The notes beneath the pieces were generated by a model. The model did no database searches. It saw only the letters and a list, made by a program, of their open reading frames with translations, and was not told the DNA's origin. From assembly GCA_903927025.1 (NCBI GenBank), contig CAIYLG010000014.1, positions 62,001 through 126,000 of the forward strand: a DNA stretch of 64,000 nt, read 5' to 3'. This document shows positions 50,486 through 58,473 of the stretch, piece after piece. The position numbers and the translations under genes are program-made. This stretch comes from an uncultured Armatimonadota bacterium (GTDB lineage Bacteria > Armatimonadota > Fimbriimonadia > Fimbriimonadales > Fimbriimonadaceae). How positions within the stretch are numbered: position 1 is the stretch's first letter; every line of letters begins with the position of its first letter.

Positions 50486-51282
50486 TGTAGTAGGGAAAGT
50501 TTGAGTGAGATGGCTCCGAGGTGTTCCACGGCAAGCTGAACCTCATCGCCCGGGTCTAAATACACGGTGGACTCATCGTTGAGCACGACCGGGCCCAGAG
50601 CGATGATGTCTCCTGCCTTCACCGTACAGGTTTGACTGGCAGAGCTTATCGCCTCTGCAAAGGAGAAGGGAAGGTCGGCCAGATCTCCTCGAAGTCGCTC
50701 GACGCCATTAACGCGGAGTACCGCGCTCATGGCATACCGCTTACCGGAGGATGCGTCGGTGATATGGTCGTCTAGCTCATCGGGCGTCGTGAGGACCGGT
50801 CCTATCGCGGCCCCGATATCATGCGAGCTACCGAGAGCGCCATAGATTCGCTCAGTTCTCTCTCCGTCCACGCTGGTGAGCATGATCATAAGAGTGATAC
50901 CGAGAATGAGGTCGTCCGCATCCTCGATCTCAACTTGATAGGCGTCCGCGACAACCACGGCCGCTACAAACGGCTGGACCGTTACCGCACCGATCGCCTC
51001 AGGGAACGTCACGATTTGGCTGGCACCCACCAAGCACATTGGGTTGCCATAGAAGAACTTGGGGGATTCGGCATCATTGCCTGCCAGGACTTTTGGCTGG
51101 AGGTCTGAGCGGAAGATTCGAAGGCTGGGAGCGTGCGGAATAGGGGCCAATGGCCTTACGCTGTCTGCTTCGTGAACAGCAATCGCGTTTGCGCCGTCTG
51201 TCTCATATATCTTGCCGCTGTACACCATGCCAGACCGGATTTCGCCGGGGCTGGACTTCAGTTCGAAACGGCACAGCTTCAC
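50482..51282 (-). CDS. FAH-fold protein, metal site apparently degenerate
   Basis: The 266-residue protein has the fumarylacetoacetate hydrolase fold: FYGNPMCLVGASQIVTFPE, then FVAAVVVADAYQVEIEDADD, LILGITLMIML, SHDIGAAIGPVL, and the C-terminal TVKAGDIIALGPVV with a final strand. In active enzymes a E-x-E pair and an Asp in the N-D-x-S segment bind metal; here the corresponding positions read V-A-A-V and M-I-M-L-T-S, so catalysis is doubtful. It starts at GTG 51282, 7 bases after TAACCT, and leads the FAH-like/M16/kinase unit. Confidence 0.72.
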   Translation of the reverse strand: MKLCRFELKSSPGEIRSGMVYSGKIYETDGANAIAVHEADSVRPLAPIPHAPSLRIFRSDLQPKVLAGNDAESPKFFYGNPMCLVGASQIVTFPEAIGAVTVQPFVAAVVVADAYQVEIEDADDLILGITLMIMLTSVDGERTERIYGALGSSHDIGAAIGPVLTTPDELDDHITDASSGKRYAMSAVLRVNGVERLRGDLADLPFSFAEAISSASQTCTVKAGDIIALGPVVLNDESTVYLDPGDEVQLAVEHLGAISLKLSLLQ

Positions 51283-51288
51283 TGTAAT

Positions 51289-51294
51289 AGGTTA
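51289..51294 (-). promoter_or_regulatory. Candidate -10 box (TAACCT) for the FAH-like gene
   Basis: TAACCT ends 6 bases before GTG 51282 on the minus strand. Confidence 0.4.
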
Positions 51295-51347
51295 CCTAGC
51301 GGGGTGAGGCTGTCTGTGGTTCAACAAACTGGCATAAAAGGTTTAGA

Positions 51348-51767
51348 ATGACGAAACCAGGAGCGCAATCAATGTCGGAACCCCAATCAACGGACGGTGA
51401 AAGTGCTGGACAGCAGCCGCTGGTTCTCGTGTGCGACGACGAACCGCATATCCTAAGGCTGATTCAGGTGAATTTGGAGCGGATGGGCTACCGAGTGGCA
51501 ACCGCTGCCAACGGCAGAGAGGCGCTTCAGCAGCTTCGAGCGATAAAGCCATCCATGGTGATGCTCGACGTGATGATGCCCTACGTCGACGGATACGAGG
51601 TTTTACGCTGGATTCGTGGGAATCCGAAGACTGCAAAGCTCCGTGTGATCATGCTCACCGTGCGGGCTCAAGATGGCGATGCGGCCCGTGCGTACGATAT
51701 TGGAGCCGATGGCTACCTCACAAAGCCGTTTAACCCCGAAGAATTGCGGCGATTTCTTGAGCAATGA
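51348..51767 (+). CDS. Single-domain response regulator (receiver only)
   Basis: The protein of up to 139 residues is a stand-alone receiver: LVLVCDDEPHILRLIQ (acidic pocket), MVMLDVMMPYVDGYEV (phospho-Asp), VIMLTVRAQ (switch Thr) and GADGYLTKPFNPEEL (conserved Lys). It has no output domain. The N-terminal 18 residues are polar linker. ATG 51372 with AGGAG 8 bases upstream is an equally good start. It is divergent from the FAH-like/M16/kinase unit and closely similar to the next gene. Confidence 0.88.
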   Translation: MTKPGAQSMSEPQSTDGESAGQQPLVLVCDDEPHILRLIQVNLERMGYRVATAANGREALQQLRAIKPSMVMLDVMMPYVDGYEVLRWIRGNPKTAKLRVIMLTVRAQDGDAARAYDIGADGYLTKPFNPEELRRFLEQ

Positions 51768-51865
51768 GCGCGGAATGGTGCAGGAATTGCACATCCACGG
51801 TGGAAGACAGGATAACCTTATGCGGCGAGTACGATCCACCTGGCGGAGAAGTTCCGGCAGGGGGT

Positions 51866-51894
51866 TTGACTTGCCCTGAAACATCAGGTAGGAT
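51866..51894 (+). promoter_or_regulatory. Sigma-70 promoter with internal inverted repeat
   Basis: TTGACT (51866-51871), a 17-base spacer and TAGGAT (51889-51894) form a near-consensus promoter. The spacer holds CCTGA-aaca-TCAGG (51875-51888), a possible operator. The predicted leader is about 32 bases with AGGAGA at 51923-51928. Confidence 0.65.
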
Positions 51895-51932
51895 GCCATC
51901 AACATTTGGTGAGGACAAGCTTAGGAGAACCC

Positions 51933-52340
51933 ATGCCCCTTAAAGTTTTGGTTTGTGACGACGAGAGACATATTGTGCGCCTTATCCAGGTGAACCTGGA
52001 ACGACAAGGTTACACTGTCGTCACTGCGTTCGATGGCAAGGAGGGTCTGGAGAAAATTCGATCCGAAAAGCCAAATCTAGTCGTACTAGACGTGATGATG
52101 CCGTATATGGACGGCTTTGAAGTTCTCAAGACTATCCGACGAGAGCCCGAGACTGAAAACCTTCCCGTAATCATGCTTACAGCGAAGGCGCAGGATAAAG
52201 ACGTTTTTGAAGGTTATCACTATGGTGCAGATATGTATCTCACCAAGCCGTTTAACCCGATGGAGCTCGTGACGTTCGTGAAGCGAATTGCGCAGGGAAC
52301 GGATGATCCCGGTTCCGGCAGCAAGCGATACGACATCTAA
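51933..52340 (+). CDS. Single-domain response regulator (receiver only)
   Basis: From ATG 51933 the protein has 135 residues and is a receiver domain: VLVCDDERHIVRLIQ, LVVLDVMMPYMDGFEV with phospho-Asp, VIMLTAKAQ and GADMYLTKPFNPMEL. AGGAGA just upstream fixes the start; the longer frame from 51906 has none. It is a tandem paralogue of the previous gene but has its own promoter and is followed by a strong terminator, so it is independently expressed. CheY- or Spo0F-like relay roles are possible. Confidence 0.9.
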   Translation: MPLKVLVCDDERHIVRLIQVNLERQGYTVVTAFDGKEGLEKIRSEKPNLVVLDVMMPYMDGFEVLKTIRREPETENLPVIMLTAKAQDKDVFEGYHYGADMYLTKPFNPMELVTFVKRIAQGTDDPGSGSKRYDI

Positions 52341-52360
52341 GGCTTTTCGTTAAAACAATA

Positions 52361-52398
52361 ACCGCCAAGTTCACTGAACTTGGCGGTTTTTGTTTTTG
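52361..52398 (+). terminator. Intrinsic terminator after the second response regulator
   Basis: ACCGCCAAGTTC pairs perfectly with GAACTTGGCGGT around a three-base loop and is followed by TTTTTGTTTTT. Confidence 0.92.
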
Positions 52399-52493
52399 GA
52401 ACCTCATAATGTTGCTGGGATGCGTCTCCAACTTATGGCCGACCGTATATCCAAATCAAGCGTTGCCGTTCTATGCGGCATACAGGGAGCAGC

Positions 52494-53420
52494 GTGGCTC
52501 AACTGAATATATCAACAGACCAAATACCGATGGGCTTGACAACGACGGAAGCCCCATTTATCGAAGTCGCGCGTGAACAGGGCGCTCTTTACATCCAGCA
52601 GCCTTACGAGCTTTATTCCGACTCGAACCACCTGGCGTGGGCGCACCTCTACGAGCGAATGCATGATCGGTGGTTGACATATGCGAACCAGCATTTCCTA
52701 AAGGGGATCGAGTCTCTGTGTCTTGACCCGACTCGTGTGCCGCGTCTGTCGGATGTCAATCGCTTTCTGGAGCCCCTCACGCACTTCAGCGCGAAACCTG
52801 TGAGCGGCTATGTGCCGGCATTTAAGTTTTTTGACTGTCTTCGCAACCGGGAATTTCCAACAACTATTACGGTGAGGAGGCTCGATCAGCTCGATTACCT
52901 GCCCGAACCTGATATTTTTCACGACATTGCTGGGCACGTTCCGATGCACACGGATCCTGCGTTTGCGGATGCCCTCGTTCGATTTGGGGATTGCGCCCAC
53001 ACTGCAGCAGAATTGGCGGCTTCAATCTCCGACGAACAAGAGCGAATGCGCCGGCTCACGAGCATCATTCGGGCCATGGCCCGCTTCTTTTGGTTCACCG
53101 TCGAATTTGGGCTTATGAATTCACAGAATGGCCTGAAAGTTTACGGAAGCGGGCTTTTGAGCTCCTACGGTGAAATCAAGCACTGCATCGAATCGCCTCA
53201 GGTCCAGCGATTTCCGATTCAACTGGAGTGGGTGATCAATCAATCTTTCGAAATTGATCATTACCAACCTCTCCTTTTCTATGTTGAGGGCTTTGATCAC
53301 CTGTTTGAGCTGGTTGATCAACTGGAGAAGTGGATGCGAGAAGGCAAGCTAGACAACGTTGCACCGGGTGAACCGGGTGTCAATGCAGCGGACCTAGCAA
53401 GTTTTGCAGAGCACAGTTGA
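52494..53420 (+). CDS. phhA: Phenylalanine 4-hydroxylase
   Basis: The protein has about 308 residues from GTG 52494. The iron-binding facial triad is visible: PDIFHDIAGHVPMHTDP supplies both histidines, and FWFTVEFGL supplies the glutamate. PVSGYVPAFKFFDCLRNREFP and SSYGEIKHCIES are also family-specific. It hydroxylates phenylalanine to tyrosine with tetrahydropterin and oxygen, so the organism should respire oxygen. GTG 52494 has AGGGAG 4 bases upstream; an ATG at 52473 lacks such a site. Confidence 0.92.
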   Translation: MAQLNISTDQIPMGLTTTEAPFIEVAREQGALYIQQPYELYSDSNHLAWAHLYERMHDRWLTYANQHFLKGIESLCLDPTRVPRLSDVNRFLEPLTHFSAKPVSGYVPAFKFFDCLRNREFPTTITVRRLDQLDYLPEPDIFHDIAGHVPMHTDPAFADALVRFGDCAHTAAELAASISDEQERMRRLTSIIRAMARFFWFTVEFGLMNSQNGLKVYGSGLLSSYGEIKHCIESPQVQRFPIQLEWVINQSFEIDHYQPLLFYVEGFDHLFELVDQLEKWMREGKLDNVAPGEPGVNAADLASFAEHS

Positions 53421-53454
53421 TCGGAACGGGGCACAAGGGTCGTTCACTCCCCGG

Positions 53455-53460
53455 TATCAT
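53455..53460 (+). promoter_or_regulatory. Candidate -10 box (TATCAT) for the E2 gene
   Basis: TATCAT ends 8 bases before ATG 53469. Confidence 0.4.
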
Positions 53461-53468
53461 TACTTTCT

Positions 53469-54761
53469 ATGGCCGTCGAGATTTTGATGCCCGAATTGGG
53501 TGAATCCGTACACGAAGGAACCGTTAGCCGCTGGCTCAAGAAGGTTGGAGACTTCGTAAAAGAGGACGAGCCCATCGTCGAAATCATGACCGACAAGGTC
53601 AATACGGAACTTCCTTCCCCCGCGACTGGCATTCTTTCTAAAATCCTTATCCAAGAAGGGGATAACGTCGAAGTTTTCCATGCGATGGGAATTATCGAAG
53701 AGCAGGCAGGTGCCGGCGCTTCTGCCCCTGCGAAATCACCAGATGCTCCCGCCGCAGAAGCTCCTGCCGCAGCACCAGTCGCCGCACCCGCAACCGCTCC
53801 GGCGGTTAGCCCTGAGTCTGGTGACAAGAGGTGGTTTACGCCAGTCGTGAAGGCGATCGCGAAGGAGCAGGGTCTTTCAGACGCCCAGCTTGCAACAATT
53901 GTCGGCACCGGAGAGGGTGGCCGAGTTACGAAGAAGGACGTTGAGGCGTACCTGGCAACCGGAGGGACCGCGCAAAAGCCTGCCCCCGCCCCAACTCCGA
54001 CAACAAAGCCGGTAGCCCCCGCACCACAACCAAAGCCAGCGGCACCTTCTGTGGCGGGTCCTGAGCAAACTCTGACACCGCTGGTTGGAATGCGAAAGAT
54101 GATTGCCGATGCGATGATCCGCAGCTCACAGGTGCCCACAGTTTCGACGGTAACTCAAGTGGACGTTACCAACATGGTGAAGTTCCGAGAGCGAAACAAG
54201 GAAACCTTCCAGGAGACCTACGGGGTTAAGCTCACCTATACGCCGTTTTTCATCAAGGCACTTGCAGAAACACTGTTGGAGTTCCCAATCGCCAATTCGA
54301 GCCTAACGCCGGACAATCAGATTCTCGGCAACAAGGGCGTGCACATCGGTATTGCGGTAGCGTTGGGTGCCAAGGGTGATGAGGGGCTCATCGTTCCTGT
54401 CATCCGGGACTGCCACTCCAAGACTCTGATCGATATCGCTCGAGACTTGGAGGGAATTGCAAAGGCGGCAAGGAGCAACAGCCTGAAGCCAGCCGATGTT
54501 CAGGGCGGAACGTTTACGCTAACGAACCCTGGAACATACGGAGCGCTGTTTGGCACTCCCATGATCAATGCTCCACAGGCTGGGATCCTTGGCACCTACA
54601 GCATCCAGAAGACACCTGTGATCGTCGATGACATGATTGCCATCCGGTCGATCATGCATCTGGTTCTCACCTATGATCACCGGATCATCGATGGTCTCGT
54701 TGCAGGAAAGTTTCTCGCCGCTGTACGCGATCGCCTCCAAGCCTTCGACTTCTTCAAATAG
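53469..54761 (+). CDS. 2-oxo acid dehydrogenase E2 (lipoyl acyltransferase)
   Basis: The 430-residue protein has a single lipoyl domain (residues 1-76; the lipoylated lysine is in EIMTDKVNTE), an Ala/Pro-rich linker, a peripheral-subunit-binding domain (RWFTPVVKAIAKEQGL through GRVTKKDVEAYL, about residues 119-160), a second Pro-rich linker and the catalytic domain with VLTYDHRIIDGLVAG (His and Asp of the acyltransferase). The sequence is closest in style to the branched-chain or 2-oxoglutarate type; which complex it serves is not decidable, since E1 and E3 are not adjacent. The linker gives a spurious antisense frame. Confidence 0.92.
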   Translation: MAVEILMPELGESVHEGTVSRWLKKVGDFVKEDEPIVEIMTDKVNTELPSPATGILSKILIQEGDNVEVFHAMGIIEEQAGAGASAPAKSPDAPAAEAPAAAPVAAPATAPAVSPESGDKRWFTPVVKAIAKEQGLSDAQLATIVGTGEGGRVTKKDVEAYLATGGTAQKPAPAPTPTTKPVAPAPQPKPAAPSVAGPEQTLTPLVGMRKMIADAMIRSSQVPTVSTVTQVDVTNMVKFRERNKETFQETYGVKLTYTPFFIKALAETLLEFPIANSSLTPDNQILGNKGVHIGIAVALGAKGDEGLIVPVIRDCHSKTLIDIARDLEGIAKAARSNSLKPADVQGGTFTLTNPGTYGALFGTPMINAPQAGILGTYSIQKTPVIVDDMIAIRSIMHLVLTYDHRIIDGLVAGKFLAAVRDRLQAFDFFK

Positions 54762-54767
54762 TACGGC

Positions 54768-55235
54768 TTAGAGCGATCGCTCCAGGTAAACGATATCGGG
54801 TTCGGGATTGAAGTTGTACGCTTCAATCTCGACGAATCCGAGAGATTCATACAGCGCCAAAGCGGGTGCCAGTCGCCGAAGTGTATCCAGCCGAACAATT
54901 CTGTATCCTGCGATTTCAGATCTTCGGATAAGTTCCTGCGTGATCACTTTGCCCAACCCTTTGCCACGGTAGGAAGGCACTACATAGATCCGCTTCAATT
55001 CGACCACATTTTCTCCTAGGTCTCGAAAAGCGCCGCAGCCGGCGATCTCCCCATCGACCCTGAGAAGCAGGAGGCAGCCCCTTGGAGGCGCGTACTTGCC
55101 AGGAAGCACCAACAGCTCTTGCTGAAAGCCTTGAAAGCAAAGGTCTACCCCTAGCTCGCGTGCGTAGTCTTCAAACATCTGCCGCACGCTGTCGAGCAGG
55201 ACGTCCTCGGCAGATTCAACTGAGATGAACTCCAT
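54768..55235 (-). CDS. GNAT family N-acetyltransferase
   Basis: The 155-residue protein has the GNAT core: GCGAFRDLGENVVELKRIYVV, then the acetyl-CoA pyrophosphate loop PSYRGKGLGKVITQELI (Q/RxxGxG/A) and the final YESLGFVEIEAYN. The substrate cannot be deduced. Its ATG shares one base with the stop of the PhzF-like gene (TGATG), so it is co-translated with it. It converges on the E2 gene with a six-base gap. Confidence 0.9.
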   Translation of the reverse strand: MEFISVESAEDVLLDSVRQMFEDYARELGVDLCFQGFQQELLVLPGKYAPPRGCLLLLRVDGEIAGCGAFRDLGENVVELKRIYVVPSYRGKGLGKVITQELIRRSEIAGYRIVRLDTLRRLAPALALYESLGFVEIEAYNFNPEPDIVYLERSL

Positions 55236-56014
55236 CAGCAGTAGAGAACTCCTTCGAGGACGGTGACTGCATCGCCAAGCAGGATCGCCCGCTCTGGAGT
55301 CAGCCTGATTCCTACGACCCCTCCTCGCGAACTTGCCTGAAATGCCTTTAGCGAGGACTTACGAAGTTTTGCTCCCCAATAGGGCCCCAGGCAACAATGT
55401 GCCGACCCGGTGACGGGGTCCTCATCGACCCCAGATTGGGGAGCGAAAAATCTTGATACAAAGTCAAATTCACCGGGTGACCTGGCTGTCACCTGAAGGC
55501 CCCTTAAGCCTAAGGAACTGATGTTTTGGAAATCTGGCACAAAACTTCTAACCTCGGCCTCATCTGCAACTTCCACGATCCAGTCCATGCGGTTTCTTCC
55601 TGTCCAAATTGGGTCCAGACCCGGGATCGGGTGGGGAAGTTGGGCTGCCTGCGGTCCCTCAAGCGGGAAATCAAGTTCAATGTGTTCAGATTTTGTGGCG
55701 GTAAGCAAACCGCTGCGTGTTTGGAAGTGGGCCACCTGCGTGGTTGCCAGCCTGCCAGTTGACCATAAGGCGTGGGCACTTGCTAGCGTCGCGTGTCCAC
55801 ATAGATCGACTTCAGTTGTTGGTGTGAACCAGCGCAGGGAGAATCCCCCGTCAACCAAGGGGTACACGAATGCTGTTTCTGCGTGCTTCATTTCCGAAGC
55901 AACGCTCTGCATCCACGGTTCTTGGGCGGGACCTTCAAGAAGGCATACTCCTGCAGGATTTCCCGTGAATGGTCCTGTTGCGAACGCATCTACGACGAGA
56001 ATGGGCGTGGGCAT
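55235..56014 (-). CDS. PhzF family isomerase-like protein
   Basis: The 259-residue protein shows FATGPFTGNPAGVCLL near the N-terminus, the catalytic-Glu motif MKHAETAFVY, TEVDLCGHATLASAHAL and DEDPVTGSAHCCLGPYW, all diagnostic of the PhzF/DAP-epimerase fold. In phenazine producers PhzF isomerises dihydro-hydroxyanthranilate, but most homologues, like this one with no phz genes nearby, have unknown substrates. The start lies 7 bases after a TAAATT box. Confidence 0.87.
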   Translation of the reverse strand: MPTPILVVDAFATGPFTGNPAGVCLLEGPAQEPWMQSVASEMKHAETAFVYPLVDGGFSLRWFTPTTEVDLCGHATLASAHALWSTGRLATTQVAHFQTRSGLLTATKSEHIELDFPLEGPQAAQLPHPIPGLDPIWTGRNRMDWIVEVADEAEVRSFVPDFQNISSLGLRGLQVTARSPGEFDFVSRFFAPQSGVDEDPVTGSAHCCLGPYWGAKLRKSSLKAFQASSRGGVVGIRLTPERAILLGDAVTVLEGVLYC

Positions 56015-56020
56015 CTAGAT

Positions 56021-56026
56021 AATTTA
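56021..56026 (-). promoter_or_regulatory. Candidate -10 box (TAAATT) for the PhzF-like gene
   Basis: TAAATT ends 6 bases before ATG 56014 on the minus strand. Confidence 0.4.
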
Positions 56027-56083
56027 CCAACCGCGATAGCGATGCTGGCTCTGGCGGTTGGCAATTACGGGGCAATCCGAAGA

Positions 56084-57226
56084 TTAGCGAACCAGAATGC
56101 GGAGGTCATCCTCGTCAACTTCTTTTTTGGTATCGGCAAGCTTAAGAAAGTCTGTGTAGATTTCTTCAAATCGCTCGTCTGAAAATGCGAATCCTATTTC
56201 GGCAAGTCGGTGCTTCAGCCCGTGTCGGCCGGATCGAGCTGTTAGGATGATTTCGCTCTTTTCGGCGCCCACCAGGAGCGGATCGATAATCTCGTAAGTG
56301 CTTCGCTCTTTAAGCACGCCATCCTGGTGGATACCGCTGCTGTGCGCGTAGGCATTAGCTCCGACTACAGCCTTGTTTCGCTGAACGACCATGCCGGTTA
56401 GACGAGATACCATTCTCGAAGTCGGAATCAGCTGGGTCGTGTCTAGCCGAGTGGTGACCTCAAACTTGTCTTTACGAATATGGAGCGCCATGACGACTTC
56501 TTCAAGTGCGGTATTGCCAGCGCGTTCTCCGATTCCATTCACGGTGACTTCGACCTGCCTTGCTCCGGCCATCACACCGGCGAGGGTGTTTGCCGTTGCC
56601 ATCCCCAAGTCGTTATGGCAATGGCATGAGAAAACCGCCATGTCTGAATTCGGGACGTTCTCGATGATCCCCTTGATGAGGTGGTAATACTCGTTTGGGT
56701 AGGTGTAGCCAGTGGTGTCCGGCACGTTGATGGTCGTGGCTCCGGCCTTGATGACTTCCTCCACTACTTTGTAGACGTAGTCGAGATCAGCTCGACCGGA
56801 GTCTTCCATGAAGTATTCAACGTCATCAGTGAACTGTCGGGCGCATCTCACGGCTTTCACGCCTGTTTCCAGCGCTTCCTCGCGAGTCATGCGAAGCTTA
56901 TGCATCAAATGGTTGTCACTGACACCCAAGCCTGTATGAATTCGACGTCGGCGTGCGGGCGCAAGCGCTTCAGCGGCTACTTCAATGTCCTTTTCTCGGG
57001 CTCTGGTGAGACCGCAGATAGTGACGTCTCGCAACTCCGTGGCAAGCATGTTGACGCTGGCAAAGTCTCCCGGCGAACTGATGGGAAAGCCGGCCTCGAT
57101 GATGTCCACGCCAAGCTTCTCGAGCTGTCGACCAATTTCCAGTTTCTCTTCAAGCGAAAGTCGGACTCCAGGGCTTTGTTCTCCGTCTCTCAGGGTCGTA
57201 TCAAAAACTAGTACGCGGTCGCTCAC
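56084..57226 (-). CDS. leuA: 2-isopropylmalate synthase lacking the regulatory domain
   Basis: From GTG 57226 the protein has 380 residues. The DRE-TIM barrel has [15 protein letters not shown] at the N-terminus, [12 protein letters not shown], the metal-binding [14 protein letters not shown] and the LeuA-like [17 protein letters not shown]. It then has subdomain I ([14 protein letters not shown]) and stops at DEDDLRILV, just before the leucine-binding LeuA_dimer domain, which is absent; normal LeuA has about 510 residues. Feedback inhibition by leucine would be lost or indirect. Homocitrate or citramalate synthase are alternatives. GTG lies 7 bases after a consensus TATAAT. Confidence 0.83.
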   Translation of the reverse strand: MSDRVLVFDTTLRDGEQSPGVRLSLEEKLEIGRQLEKLGVDIIEAGFPISSPGDFASVNMLATELRDVTICGLTRAREKDIEVAAEALAPARRRRIHTGLGVSDNHLMHKLRMTREEALETGVKAVRCARQFTDDVEYFMEDSGRADLDYVYKVVEEVIKAGATTINVPDTTGYTYPNEYYHLIKGIIENVPNSDMAVFSCHCHNDLGMATANTLAGVMAGARQVEVTVNGIGERAGNTALEEVVMALHIRKDKFEVTTRLDTTQLIPTSRMVSRLTGMVVQRNKAVVGANAYAHSSGIHQDGVLKERSTYEIIDPLLVGAEKSEIILTARSGRHGLKHRLAEIGFAFSDERFEEIYTDFLKLADTKKEVDEDDLRILVR

Positions 57227-57232
57227 AAATGA

Positions 57233-57238
57233 ATTATA
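57233..57238 (-). promoter_or_regulatory. Consensus -10 box (TATAAT) for leuA
   Basis: TATAAT ends 6 bases before GTG 57226 and decides that start over the longer frame to 57415. Confidence 0.6.
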
Positions 57239-57332
57239 CGGTGGGATTGGACAGGAATCTTGTAGGTTGAAATCTTTCCGAGCCAATGCGATACCCACAA
57301 GGTGCCAGGGTCCGGTATTCTGCCTACATACT

Positions 57333-57572
57333 ATGGCGCACGTCGATGTTAACGTGACGGCTGGAAGAGAGCAGGTCCAAGAACCTTGGATCTGGCGACT
57401 TAGCCGAGATTTCAATGTAAGGGTAAATGTCCGAAAGGCGAATATCGACGCGGACTTTGGCTGGATTCAGCTTGAGCTTGAAGGCTCCATCGAAGAGATT
57501 CAAAGGGCAACAGCTTGGCTGATGACAACTGGACTCACCGTTGAAGCCCTCCAACGCGCCGTTGGTGCATGA
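57333..57572 (+). CDS. Stand-alone NIL-domain protein
   Basis: The 79-residue protein is a single ferredoxin-like alpha/beta domain: VDVNVTAGREQVQEPWIWRL, FNVRVNVRKANIDADFG and WIQLELEGSIEEIQRATAWL. This matches the NIL domain usually found at the C-terminus of the methionine ABC transporter ATPase MetN, where it binds methionine as a regulator; free-standing copies also exist near sulfur-metabolism genes. Its stop overlaps the next start by four bases. TATTCT lies 11 bases before the ATG. It is divergent from leuA. Confidence 0.75.
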   Translation: MAHVDVNVTAGREQVQEPWIWRLSRDFNVRVNVRKANIDADFGWIQLELEGSIEEIQRATAWLMTTGLTVEALQRAVGA

Positions 57573-58471
57573 CCCCGTTTCAACCCTACCCACCAGAAGA
57601 CTTTGAGGAATTCTGGCTTGAGGCCGCGGCCGAAGCGCTTGCGGTCCCGTTGAATTACAAGCGAAGTCTAAACAACGATTTCGACCTTGATGGATTTACG
57701 GTAGAGACGCTTGAGTTCTCTGGGATGAGCGGTCGTACTCTGCACGGCTGGTTTGCTTACCCCCAAGGAGCTCGCCGTATTCCGGCATTCCTGTGGGTTC
57801 CGCCTTACGGACGAGAGTCCCTTTTGCCCAACTCTTATGGAACACGTGAGAGTTTTGCAAGCCTAAGCTTTAACTTCTTTGGGTATGGTCCTTTCCACCA
57901 GGAAAAGTACGTGCCTGGGCAGGGCTATTTTGCAGAAGGTGCAGAGTCTCCTGAGACTTGGATTTTTCGACGCATGTTTCAAGATGCCTTAATCGCCGTG
58001 AAGGTGCTGCAGGCACAGGTCGAAGCCGACGAAGATCGAATTGGGGCGATGGGTATGAGTCAAGGGGGAGGCATGTCGATCTGGCTGGGGGCGTGGAGTC
58101 CCATCATCAAAGCCGTATGTGCTGATATGCCGTTTCTCGGTGCCATCGATTCCACATTGAAGGGCAAGGTATTCCGTTATCCGCTAAAGGAGCTCACTGA
58201 TTACATGGATGTCCTGCCAGTCGGAGAAGCTAGAGTTCTGAACACCGTTAGCTACTTCGATACGATGAATATGGCTTCCCGATGCGAGAAGCCGACCCAA
58301 GTTTCTTTAGGCGTCAGCGACCCGGCTGCACGTCCGGATAACGTGAGAGCAATATTTGACGCCCTACCCGCGAAAAAGGCCCTTAGGACCTATGCTTGCG
58401 GTCACGAGTGGTTTCCAGACATGATTGAGAGTAATCGCGCCTGGATGCTGGAGAACCTTCAGAAATCCTAA
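57569..58471 (+). CDS. Alpha/beta hydrolase, acetyl-xylan-esterase-like
   Basis: The 300-residue protein begins like AXE1/cephalosporin C deacetylase enzymes (PPEDFEEFWLEAAAEA), followed by GRTLHGWFAYPQGARRIPAF. The nucleophile is in GAMGMSQGGGMSIWLGA (Ser near residue 170), and YACGHEWFPD at the C-terminus carries the His. No signal peptide is seen, so it probably removes acetyl groups from imported oligosaccharides or small esters. It overlaps the NIL gene and is followed after two bases by a glycosyltransferase, so a role in sugar modification is plausible. Confidence 0.82.
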   Translation: MTPFQPYPPEDFEEFWLEAAAEALAVPLNYKRSLNNDFDLDGFTVETLEFSGMSGRTLHGWFAYPQGARRIPAFLWVPPYGRESLLPNSYGTRESFASLSFNFFGYGPFHQEKYVPGQGYFAEGAESPETWIFRRMFQDALIAVKVLQAQVEADEDRIGAMGMSQGGGMSIWLGAWSPIIKAVCADMPFLGAIDSTLKGKVFRYPLKELTDYMDVLPVGEARVLNTVSYFDTMNMASRCEKPTQVSLGVSDPAARPDNVRAIFDALPAKKALRTYACGHEWFPDMIESNRAWMLENLQKS

Positions 58472-58473
58472 AA

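Noticed and set aside
53444-54139. Antisense frame of 231 codons, Ala/Gly/Val/Ser-rich
   Set aside because: It mirrors the Ala/Pro linkers of the E2 gene on the other strand; composition explains it and no family is matched.
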